Of a stretch of 11,363 nt of DNA, positions 6,267 to 11,363 are shown piece after piece. The DNA is from Nanoarchaeota archaeon SCGC AAA011-G17 (lineage in GTDB: Archaea > Nanobdellota > Nanobdellia > SCGC-AAA011-G17): the NCBI GenBank assembly GCA_000402515.1, contig AQRL01000011.1, forward strand, positions 1 to 11,363, in the 5' to 3' direction. The notes below the pieces were generated by a model. The model saw nothing but the letters and a program-made list of their open reading frames with translations. It searched no databases and was not told the origin of the DNA. The number at the start of each line of letters is the position of its first letter. Position 1 is the stretch's first letter. A program made the position numbers and the translations under genes.

Positions 6267-7014
6267 AGAAAAGGTAGAAATTATGGTGGAAGGTGGAAAA
6301 GCAACAGCGGGTGCTACAATGGGTAAAGCCTTCGGTCCATTAAAGGTTAATGTTCAGGATATTCTAAAAGTAATCAATGAAAAAACAGAGGCATTCAAAG
6401 GAGTTAAAGTTCCTGTTAAGGTCACAGTTGATACAGAGACAAAAGAATTTGAAGTCGAAGTAGGAAGTCCTCCTGTTTCAGAATTAATTAAAAAAGAGCT
6501 TGGTCTGGAAAAGGGGTCAGGTACTCCAAATAAAAATAAGCTGGCAAATCTTTCAATGGAGCAGATAATCAAGATAGCATTAATGAAAAAAGATTCAATG
6601 CTTGACAAATCATTAAAATCAGCAGTTAAATCAGTTATTGGCTCATGTAATTCTCTTGGCTGCCTGATTGAATCAAAAACCTCAAAAGAAGTTAACAAAG
6701 ATATAGAGCAGGGAAAATATAATCATTTAATTGAGAAAAAAGAAACAGAAACTCCATCTGAAAAATTTAAAGAGCTTCAGAATTACTTAAAGCAGTTCCA
6801 GGAAAGGCAGAAGGCAATAGAGGCAGCAAAGGCAGCTGAAGAAGCAAAGAAGGAAGCTGAAAAAGAAGCAAAGAAGGAAGTAAAGGAAGAGCCTAAGAAA
6901 GAGGGAGTGAAAGAAGCAGCTGGAAAAGAAGAGAAGAAGGAAGCTGTAAAGAAGGAAGAAGTTCCAAAGAAAGAAGAAAAGAAAGAAGTGAAAAAGGAAG
7001 TGAAAAAGAAGTAA
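6259..7014 (+). CDS. rpl11: Ribosomal protein L11 (uL11) with long charged C-terminal tail
   Basis: A 251-aa uL11, the large-subunit protein at the GTPase-associated centre. The N-terminal domain (1-70) contains the loop that in archaea and bacteria is proline-rich; here it reads ATAGATMGKAFGPLKVNV, with four usual prolines replaced by A17, A19, T20 and K23. The rRNA-binding C-terminal domain (about 71-160) is normal (PPVSELIKKELGLEKGSG, then LDKSLKSAVKSVIGSC). The core ends near 160, the usual family length. Another 90 residues follow: a helical segment (165-190), then low-complexity Lys/Glu/Ala/Val repeats to the end. The gene overlaps spt5 by 8 nt. rpl1, rpl10 and rpl12, which often follow, are absent here. 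Confidence 0.93.
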   Translation: MSKEKVEIMVEGGKATAGATMGKAFGPLKVNVQDILKVINEKTEAFKGVKVPVKVTVDTETKEFEVEVGSPPVSELIKKELGLEKGSGTPNKNKLANLSMEQIIKIALMKKDSMLDKSLKSAVKSVIGSCNSLGCLIESKTSKEVNKDIEQGKYNHLIEKKETETPSEKFKELQNYLKQFQERQKAIEAAKAAEEAKKEAEKEAKKEVKEEPKKEGVKEAAGKEEKKEAVKKEEVPKKEEKKEVKKEVKKK

Positions 7015-7015
7015 A

Positions 7016-7135
7016 TTATCTATTTTTAAGATATTCTGTAATCTCCTCTAAATCCCCTGGTACATCCTCATGATATCTACTCAACTCTATAATCTCACCT
7101 AACAGTTTTTGTTTGAAGATTAATTCTTCATTTCG
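7016..7135 (-). pseudogene. Possible decayed small ORF (no usable start codon)
   Basis: Between rpl11 and the secreted orphan, the minus strand holds a 39-codon open frame ending at TAA (7016-7018), one base after the rpl11 stop. Its translation looks protein-like, with an end SRYHEDVPGDLEEITEYLKNR-type amphipathic, acidic helix. The frame has no ATG or GTG near its beginning and is closed by an in-frame TAA upstream. An ATG lies at 7131-7129 but one base out of frame, and restoring a single base after it would join the two. It may be a frameshifted remnant, a sequencing error, or chance. The family is unknown. This covers most of the 132-nt gap 7015-7146. Confidence 0.3.
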
Positions 7136-7146
7136 TTATAAAATAT

Positions 7147-7614
7147 TTATTTTTTATTTAATTTAAAATTCTTTTTAACATAATCATCAATTGTAGAATA
7201 ATTAATGATTCCATTATAGTTATCAACAACTTTACAAAATTGTTCTATATCAGATGGATCTCTGGATAATTGAGATGGACGAAAAACTATTCTTTCCACA
7301 AGGTATAGATTAGAAAATTTTTCTTCTTGAGGGAGCAGGGGATATAGTATAACTGAATCTTCTCCAATACTACTATTGGAAATTAGTTCTGGAATTATTT
7401 CCTCTTTCCCAATCACTATACCATACTCAATTTTTTCAAAATCAGGAATAAGATGCCCCTTTTTATAAATCTCCTTTAGATATGATCTTAACGGATTATA
7501 GATAAAAGAATTCCCAATGATTGGAACTGTTGAACCAGAAGCATAAATAGATGGAATTAAAGATAAAATAAATAATCCGTTCATCAAATCCTTTTTATTA
7601 ATTTTTATTTTCAT
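7147..7614 (-). CDS. Hypothetical secreted or membrane-anchored protein, 155 aa
   Basis: I do not recognise this protein. The N-terminus has a signal-like layout: basic MKIKINKKD, a hydrophobic core MNGLFILSLIPSIYA (11-25) and a small-residue stretch ASGSTV that could be a cleavage site near residue 26, or the core could stay as a membrane anchor. The rest is mixed alpha/beta, with one cysteine (FCKVV) and no known catalytic motif. It diverges from the TrmB-like gene at 7701, with a TATA box (7637-7644) about 26 nt before its ATG and an inverted repeat between the two promoters. The likely inference is that the adjacent regulator controls it. A surface or lipid-side role fits, but nothing specific can be read. 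Confidence 0.75.
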   Translation of the reverse strand: MKIKINKKDLMNGLFILSLIPSIYASGSTVPIIGNSFIYNPLRSYLKEIYKKGHLIPDFEKIEYGIVIGKEEIIPELISNSSIGEDSVILYPLLPQEEKFSNLYLVERIVFRPSQLSRDPSDIEQFCKVVDNYNGIINYSTIDDYVKKNFKLNKK

Positions 7615-7636
7615 ATTATGATTATCAAAAAAGGGG

Positions 7637-7644
7637 TATATAAA
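7637..7644 (-). promoter_or_regulatory. TATA box of the secreted orphan
   Basis: TTTATATA on the minus strand is centred 26-27 nt before the ATG at 7614, so the mRNA is predicted to be leaderless. Confidence 0.5.
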
Positions 7645-7647
7645 TTT

Positions 7648-7672
7648 ATGTTGTAAGATAAAATAACAACAT
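7648..7672. promoter_or_regulatory. Inverted repeat, candidate TrmB-family operator
   Basis: ATGTTGT (7648-7654) and ACAACAT (7666-7672) form perfect 7-bp arms around an 11-nt AT-rich spacer. The dyad lies between the TATA boxes of the divergent genes; the right arm touches the TATA box of the TrmB-like gene. Position and symmetry suit a dimeric winged-helix regulator that represses both promoters. Confidence 0.5.
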
Positions 7673-7679
7673 TTATAAA
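7672..7679 (+). promoter_or_regulatory. TATA box of the first TrmB-like gene
   Basis: TTTATAAA is centred 25-26 nt before the ATG at 7701. No Shine-Dalgarno site is present, consistent with a leaderless transcript. Confidence 0.55.
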
Positions 7680-7700
7680 GAAATATTTCTCTAAAAATAT

Positions 7701-8408
7701 ATGGATTTACAAGGAAAATTAAAAGAAGCAGGGCTTACAGGCAATGAGGCTAAAGTTTATTTAGAATTACTTAAACTTGATTCAATCAATGGTTCGAAAC
7801 TAGCTAAGAAAGTTGCGTTGGATAGAACTTTAACTTATCAAATACTTAATAATTTGGTGAATAAGGGTCTTGTTTCTTATCTAATAAAAAAACATAAAAA
7901 ATATTTTCAAGCTTCTGATCCTTTCAACTTATTAAATAAAATTAAAGAAAAAGAGACCTTCATTAGAGATTTAATACCAGAACTAAAAAAATTAGAGAAA
8001 ATAGAAGAAACTGAACATGAGATAAATATTTATGAAGGGATAGAAGGACTAAGAAATTTAATGAAGGAGATAATTAAGGAGAAATCATTCTGTTCTTTTG
8101 GAGCTACTGGGAGAGCTTATGATGTTTTGTATGAACTGCCTAGAATTACCAAAGAATTGGGTAAAATAGGACATAAAGCAAGGATTATTATGAATCCGGA
8201 GGGAAAAGGACATAGAATGTTAGAAATGAAGAATATAGAGGCAAGATTTTTGGATATAAAAAGTGAGGCAACAACCACTATTTTTGGGGATAAAGTGAGT
8301 ATTCATATGATTAAAGAGGAACCAATAATTATTATTATAAAGAACAAACATATTGCAGAGAGCTATAGAAATCATTTTGAGTTATTATGGAAAATAGCTA
8401 AGAAATAA
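7701..8408 (+). CDS. TrmB-family transcriptional regulator
   Basis: A 235-aa regulator with an N-terminal winged helix-turn-helix (about 5-75) of TrmB type: LKEAGLTGNEAKVYLELLKL, then the recognition helix region RTLTYQILNNLVNKGLVSY and a wing. A helical linker follows (about 78-105, KEKETFIRDLIPELKKLEK) that probably mediates dimerisation. The C-terminal effector domain (about 108-235) has the phospholipase-D-like fold common in this family, with GATGRAYD and YRNHFELLWKIAKK near the end. TrmB proteins usually sense sugars or related ligands; the ligand here is not readable. It diverges from the secreted orphan across an inverted repeat, and converges with corA, 2 nt separating the two stops. 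Confidence 0.9.
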   Translation: MDLQGKLKEAGLTGNEAKVYLELLKLDSINGSKLAKKVALDRTLTYQILNNLVNKGLVSYLIKKHKKYFQASDPFNLLNKIKEKETFIRDLIPELKKLEKIEETEHEINIYEGIEGLRNLMKEIIKEKSFCSFGATGRAYDVLYELPRITKELGKIGHKARIIMNPEGKGHRMLEMKNIEARFLDIKSEATTTIFGDKVSIHMIKEEPIIIIIKNKHIAESYRNHFELLWKIAKK

Positions 8409-8410
8409 AA

Positions 8411-9376
8411 TTAATATCTGCCAGAAGTCCATCCTCTTCTTCTTAAAATTATTATCATCATTGCTGAGAAAAAAATCATCATGAGGAGTATAAGTTCTGA
8501 TGCAAAAGGGCTGTCCTGCAGAGGCAGTTTGACATTCATCCCGTAAAAACCAGTAATTATTGTCAAAGGCATCATAAGAGCCATGATTATTGTAAGGGAC
8601 CTCATAACCTCATTTGTTCTCATAGTGATTATTGAAGAATACATATTTTTCATGCCGTTCATTCTTCCCAGCATTGACTTATAGCCTTCTGTTGTTTTGA
8701 ATGTATGGTCATAAATATCCCTGAAATACGGAATTAAATCATTATTAATATAGTTATCAGCAGGTTTTGTTAAATCAGTGAATAGGTCTGTTATCGATTC
8801 AGAGAGCTGTCTTAATTCAAGGAAAATTAATTCTTTTGAGAATATTTTTTGTAGGATTTTTCTGTTTTGATTTTCCATAAATTCCCTTTCTATTTTCTTC
8901 AAATCCTCCCCTGCTTTTGATTTTATCCTTAGATACTTGTCTACCTCTTTGTCCAGAATATTATGTAAGATATACCCTTGTCCTTTTTTTAAAAGATTTT
9001 CAACTCTTTTTTGGTTTTTGGAAAGGTTGTCTATCGTTTCACTCTCGCCATTGACAGTTATAAGGAAACTTTCTCCTAAAATAAATGACATATTGTGTGT
9101 TTCTATAGAATTCTCATTTGCTCCTTTTATCCCCTTGAAGATTATTAGGGTGTATTCCTCAAATTCTTCATACTTAACTCTGGTCTGTGTAGAAAAAATA
9201 TCCTCAACTGTAGTTGGGTGAATATTAAACATTTCTTTTAAAATAGCTAATTCTTCATCAGAAACATCGGATGCACGTATCCACAAATATGTGTCTTTTT
9301 TATCAAGATAATCTTTTAGCTCTTCATTTTTTACAATCTTTAATTCTTTATTATTATAAACAAAATTAATCAGCAT
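8411..9376 (-). CDS. corA: CorA-family divalent metal ion transporter
   Basis: A 321-aa CorA-type channel for Mg2+ (Co2+, Ni2+ or Zn2+ in some members), pentameric in the cytoplasmic membrane. The soluble N-terminal alpha/beta domain (1-130) includes the family block NIHPTTVEDIF (51-61). A long helical funnel follows (about 140-255, with YFRDIYDHTFKTTEGYKSM). TM1 (about 260-278) ends in the signature GFYGMN (276-281), and TM2 lies at about 292-311, with a basic cytoplasmic end RRRGW. All signature residues are intact. A TATA box at 9395-9404 is about 24 nt before the ATG and no Shine-Dalgarno site is seen. The 3' end is 2 nt from that of the converging TrmB-like gene. Confidence 0.96.
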   Translation of the reverse strand: MLINFVYNNKELKIVKNEELKDYLDKKDTYLWIRASDVSDEELAILKEMFNIHPTTVEDIFSTQTRVKYEEFEEYTLIIFKGIKGANENSIETHNMSFILGESFLITVNGESETIDNLSKNQKRVENLLKKGQGYILHNILDKEVDKYLRIKSKAGEDLKKIEREFMENQNRKILQKIFSKELIFLELRQLSESITDLFTDLTKPADNYINNDLIPYFRDIYDHTFKTTEGYKSMLGRMNGMKNMYSSIITMRTNEVMRSLTIIMALMMPLTIITGFYGMNVKLPLQDSPFASELILLMMIFFSAMMIIILRRRGWTSGRY

Positions 9377-9394
9377 AATTTTTTATTGTTATTC

Positions 9395-9404
9395 TAATAT
9401 TTAA
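9395..9404 (-). promoter_or_regulatory. TATA box of corA
   Basis: TTAAATATTA on the minus strand is centred about 24 nt before the corA ATG, giving a probable leaderless transcript. It separates corA from the HD-domain group read in the same direction. Confidence 0.45.
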
Positions 9405-9431
9405 GGATTTTTAGCATAGAGTTATAGTATA

Positions 9432-9938
9432 TCAGACCAATTTGGCATAGCTTTTATTTATTTTTTCTACATTTTTCTTTAGTTTTCTATAAAATGTTAG
9501 AGATACAGATTTAGCAAGAGGTAAATAGAAAGAATCACAGTCTTTTAACTTCCTTTCAATCATCTTTTTAGTTGCTCCTTTATTTAATTCAGAAACATTG
9601 TGGATTACATCAGCCAGTTTAATGATCTTGACAGCATAGTCTGCATTCTTTATTCTTTTTTTATATGCTTCTCTATCAACATTTCTGGTTAGATTAAATA
9701 CTATTCTGGCTATTTCAGAATTAAACTTTGATTTGATTTTAGATTTGGGGATATTGCAGTCTTCCATAACATCATGCAACCATGCTGCACAAATAATATT
9801 TTCATCAGTTATCCCAATTTCTTTAAGCAAATTTACAACTGCCTTTAGATGTTTTATATAAGGAGTCTTACCATCTGCCCTAAACTGTCCATTATGCAGA
9901 TTAGATGCAAACATTCTTGCATTTTCTATTAGGTTCAT
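9432..9938 (-). CDS. HD-domain hydrolase, alarmone (ppGpp) hydrolase/MESH1-like
   Basis: With the ATG at 9938 this is a 168-aa single-domain HD phosphohydrolase resembling the hydrolase half of RelA/SpoT and the stand-alone MESH1-type enzymes, which remove pyrophosphate from (p)ppGpp. Motifs in order: FASNLHNGQFRADGKTPYIKH (its last His is the first ligand), AAWLHDVMEDC (HD plus the ED pair needed for hydrolysis) and IIKLADVIHN (KLADxxHN, final Asp ligand). No synthetase, TGS or ACT domain is attached. An upstream ATG at 10007 would add 23 residues and overlap the preceding gene by 56 nt. I prefer 9938 because the domain begins five residues after it, as in MESH1, although neither start has a good Shine-Dalgarno site. 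Substrate is inferred; another nucleotide is possible. Confidence 0.88.
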   Translation of the reverse strand: MNLIENARMFASNLHNGQFRADGKTPYIKHLKAVVNLLKEIGITDENIICAAWLHDVMEDCNIPKSKIKSKFNSEIARIVFNLTRNVDREAYKKRIKNADYAVKIIKLADVIHNVSELNKGATKKMIERKLKDCDSFYLPLAKSVSLTFYRKLKKNVEKINKSYAKLV

Positions 9939-9951
9939 TTTAAATAAGATA

Positions 9952-10314
9952 CTAAATAGCTCCCGGTGATGGCCACCCGGGATATACCTGTCTTTTACGC
10001 GCTTCATTTAATATCCCATCACACCTTCTTATATTCTTCTTAATGTCTCCTTTATTTATATCGAGATATTTCCTAAATTCTTCGGGTATTTTATAGTATT
10101 CACTCAAATTTCCCCTCACCATTTGCACTCCTGTAAGATAGTGCTCTTCACAATAATACCCACAATAATGCCAAACAGACAAAAAGTGAGAAGCATATCT
10201 AAAACGATTTACTTCTGTTATCGCACTTATTATCTTGTGATATCTCCTCATGTTTTCTACAATTTCTTTTCCACTAGATGTTAACTTCTCTTCCAAACTT
10301 TTTTTATTTGCCAT
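9952..10314 (-). CDS. Hypothetical protein, 120 aa, second gene of the HD group
   Basis: I do not recognise this protein. It begins MANKKSLEEKL, has an amphipathic helical first third, then an aromatic, His/Cys-containing block HFLSVWHYCGYYCEEHY (43-59). The remainder is helical and charged, with a Pro/Gly-rich end VYPGWPSPGAI. The Cys/His cluster could bind a metal but has no clear zinc-finger spacing. There is no signal peptide. The start is well supported by GGAGAA and by the near-identical 5' segment shared with the neighbouring orphan. It lies between that orphan (17 nt upstream) and the HD gene (13 nt downstream), so all three are probably one transcript. The 3' end coincides with a GC-rich hairpin. 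Confidence 0.72.
   Translation of the reverse strand: MANKKSLEEKLTSSGKEIVENMRRYHKIISAITEVNRFRYASHFLSVWHYCGYYCEEHYLTGVQMVRGNLSEYYKIPEEFRKYLDINKGDIKKNIRRCDGILNEARKRQVYPGWPSPGAI
9961..9982. repeat. GC-rich hairpin at the orphan/HD gene junction
   Basis: TCCCGG (9961-9966) pairs with CCGGGA (9977-9982), extended by TG/CA beyond a bulged C at 9976 and closed by a 5-nt loop (9969-9973). It stands out in DNA of about one-third GC. In the minus-strand mRNA it lies 22 nt before the preferred HD start codon and could affect ribosome access or RNA stability. Confidence 0.45.
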
Positions 10315-10334
10315 TTTATTCTCCTAATTTCTAA
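10299..10334 (-). repeat. Copy 1 of a 36-bp direct repeat (RBS and MANKK start)
   Basis: This segment matches 10765-10800 at 35 of 36 positions, differing only at 10320 (T here, C at 10786). It covers the stop codon of the upstream gene, the Shine-Dalgarno site, the ATG and the first codons (MANKK) of the 120-aa gene. The one difference changes the ribosome site from GGAGGA to GGAGAA, a weaker match to 16S rRNA. Confidence 0.8.
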
Positions 10335-10780
10335 TTTGTAATCTTCACCAATTTTTTATCCATTATCTTAATCTCAAGAGATTCATGTTTAAGGGTTAAT
10401 TTCCTTTCTTTGATTAATTCTTTAAATGACATATAAAAAAAAGTCTTTAAACAACCATCAGAATCTGCTTTGTTATGATAGGGCATTTCGCTATTTGGGA
10501 AATAGGCTTTGTGCAAATCCTTTAAAGAATATTCAAAAAACTCATAGGTGCCTCCTCTTTCACCTCGATATAGATGTTCCTTTTTATCTCTAAATTTGTC
10601 TAAATCACTCTTAGATGAATGGACAGTACATATAATGGCATCAAAACCTGGATTTTTATAATTCCATTCTCCAACATAGACCTGTCTTGATGTACACAAT
10701 GATAAAGTGTCTCCTATCTTTGCTTTTTTTAAATCTTTAATTTCAAATTCAAAGAAGTTTATAATTTTTTTATTTGCCAT
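10331..10780 (-). CDS. Hypothetical protein, 149 aa, first gene of the HD group
   Basis: I do not recognise this protein. It has 149 residues, starts MANKKIINFFEFE and is mixed alpha/beta, charged, with a soluble, cytoplasmic look. Visible features are SLCTSRQVYVGEW (27-39), a basic, Gly-rich patch YRGERGGTYEFFEY (71-84) and PYHNKADSDGCLKTFFY (100-116). No catalytic motif that I know is evident. The start is firm: GGAGGA lies 4 nt before the ATG, and a TATA box at 10813-10820 gives a short leader. It leads a probable operon with the 120-aa orphan (sharing a 36-bp start segment) and the HD gene, and diverges from a TrmB-like gene. It could be an effector or partner of the HD enzyme, which is inference from position only. 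Confidence 0.75.
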   Translation of the reverse strand: MANKKIINFFEFEIKDLKKAKIGDTLSLCTSRQVYVGEWNYKNPGFDAIICTVHSSKSDLDKFRDKKEHLYRGERGGTYEFFEYSLKDLHKAYFPNSEMPYHNKADSDGCLKTFFYMSFKELIKERKLTLKHESLEIKIMDKKLVKITN

Positions 10781-10800
10781 TTTATCCTCCTAATTTCTAA
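10765..10800 (-). repeat. Copy 2 of a 36-bp direct repeat (RBS and MANKK start)
   Basis: This is the partner of 10299-10334 and carries the stronger GGAGGA ribosome site (10785-10790) of the 149-aa gene. The coding sequences diverge completely after the sixth codon, so the similarity is not from whole-gene duplication that is still visible. Confidence 0.8.
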
Positions 10801-10812
10801 CAGGCAGGGAGT

Positions 10813-10820
10813 TATATAAA
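10813..10820 (-). promoter_or_regulatory. TATA box of the HD gene group
   Basis: TTTATATA on the minus strand is about 26 nt upstream of the Shine-Dalgarno region, placing the transcript start near 10790-10793 and giving a leader of roughly 10-13 nt. Confidence 0.5.
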
Positions 10821-10826
10821 CGATTG

Positions 10827-10844
10827 CTCAACAATATTGGAGAG
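10827..10844. promoter_or_regulatory. Inverted repeat, candidate operator of the second TrmB-like regulator
   Basis: An 18-bp interrupted palindrome, CTC-NN-CAATATTG-NN-GAG, has seven of nine paired positions and a perfect 8-bp core at 10832-10839. It lies between the TATA boxes of the two divergent units, where binding could control both. Confidence 0.45.
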
Positions 10845-10855
10845 TAATAGTAAAG

Positions 10856-10863
10856 TTTAAATA
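10856..10863 (+). promoter_or_regulatory. TATA box of the second TrmB-like gene
   Basis: TTTAAATA is centred 25-26 nt before the ATG at 10885, again the leaderless spacing. Confidence 0.5.
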
Positions 10864-10884
10864 ATGCAAAATTAAGAGAATATT

Positions 10885-11363
10885 ATGGACATATCAGCAT
10901 TGGAAAACATCGGGCTTTCACAGGTTGAGGTAAAAATATTTCTAACAGTTTTGGAACTTGGGGAGACCAAAGCAGGCAAGATTATTGAGAAATCCAATTT
11001 GCAGAGCTCATCAGTCTATAATGCCATTAATAAGCTAATTTCTAAGGGTTTGATTTCCTATATAAAGAAAGGGCAAGTTAAGTTCTATAGAGCAGCAGAC
11101 CCAGAAACAATAGTTGATTATATTGAATTAAAGAAAAAAGAGTACTTGAAACTTCTTCCTGAACTAAAAGCCAAGCAAATGAAGGGAAAGGAAGAGGGTG
11201 TTGAATTTTTTATTTCTTTTAGGGGAATAAAGACAATTTTTTCCATTATGCTGAAAGATACAAAAAAAGGGGATATTTACAGAACATTTTCAGTGGATGA
11301 TCCTGACCTGTATGAAACTTCAAAGAATAGGATATTCAAAGCAGTAAAGCAGATGCTTAAAGA
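10885..11363 (+). CDS. TrmB-family transcriptional regulator (3' end outside window)
   Basis: The first 159 residues of a regulator cut by the window end. The N-terminal winged helix-turn-helix (about 3-75) is TrmB-like: LENIGLSQVEVKIFLTVLEL, then SSSVYNAINKLISKGLISYIKKG and RAADPETIVDYI. A helical linker follows (KKEYLKLLPELKAKQ), then the beginning of the effector domain (GVEFFISFRGIKTIF). It has the same layout as the regulator at 7701 and similar motifs (GLxSYxxKK, LLPEL/LIPEL), so they are paralogues at family level, though with different recognition-helix residues and different adjacent palindromes. It diverges from the orphan/orphan/HD group and probably regulates it and itself. The ligand is unknown. 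Confidence 0.9.
   Translation, partial: MDISALENIGLSQVEVKIFLTVLELGETKAGKIIEKSNLQSSSVYNAINKLISKGLISYIKKGQVKFYRAADPETIVDYIELKKKEYLKLLPELKAKQMKGKEEGVEFFISFRGIKTIFSIMLKDTKKGDIYRTFSVDDPDLYETSKNRIFKAVKQMLK

Noticed and set aside
6800-7011. Repetitive GAAG-type purine sequence as a possible tandem repeat or mobile element
   Set aside because: It is in-frame Lys/Glu/Ala codon repetition within L11, irregular in unit length, with no terminal repeats or transposase.
1-11363. tRNA, rRNA, CRISPR array, insertion sequence or prophage genes
   Set aside because: No GC-rich cloverleaf-like segment, no regularly spaced repeats, and no transposase, integrase or phage structural gene were found by reading both strands.

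Overview
The window looks like a piece of a small, AT-rich archaeal chromosome, most likely from the DPANN radiation (Woesearchaeota/Pacearchaeota-like). The archaeal signs are direct: eIF5A, zinc-ribbon protein L40e, Sec61-gamma type SecE, Spt5 with a KOW domain, archaeal L11, SlyD-like FKBP, two TrmB-family regulators, and TATA boxes about 24-28 nt before many start codons (leaderless transcription). The DPANN placement is inference, from low GC, tight packing, short proteins and orphan genes. I see no tRNA, rRNA, CRISPR array, insertion sequence or prophage gene.

Left part (1-3013). A 42-aa acidic ORF with a strong Shine-Dalgarno site (92-220) converges on a four-gene minus-strand operon read as eIF5A - rpl40e - M50 membrane protease - TatD nuclease (2656 to 211). 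The operon genes overlap or sit 1 nt apart. The L40e gene is only 54 codons with a GTG start. Upstream lies a short coiled-coil orphan (2693-2962) that diverges from an FKBP prolyl isomerase; one TTTAAA box appears to serve both as a leaderless promoter pair.

Centre (3014-7014, plus strand). FKBP, ftsZ, a 224-aa HExxH putative zinc metalloprotease, secE, spt5 and rpl11. ftsZ-secE-spt5-rpl11 is a classical archaeal neighbourhood; here a putative protease is inserted after ftsZ and the usual rpl1-rpl10-rpl12 continuation is missing. L11 is unusual: four prolines of the normally proline-rich N-terminal loop are replaced, and it carries a long Lys/Glu/Ala tail.

Right part (7015-11363). This part is more accessory. 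It holds a probable decayed small ORF, a secreted orphan diverging from a TrmB-like regulator, a CorA-type metal transporter convergent with that regulator, and a minus-strand group of two orphans plus an HD-domain (alarmone-hydrolase-like) gene. The group diverges from a second TrmB-like gene cut by the window end. Both TrmB genes have an inverted repeat between back-to-back TATA boxes, consistent with local autoregulated units. The two orphans of the HD group share a near-identical 36-bp segment covering the ribosome binding site and first codons. The HD/orphan/TrmB unit is the best candidate here for an undescribed system, but its function cannot be read from sequence alone.
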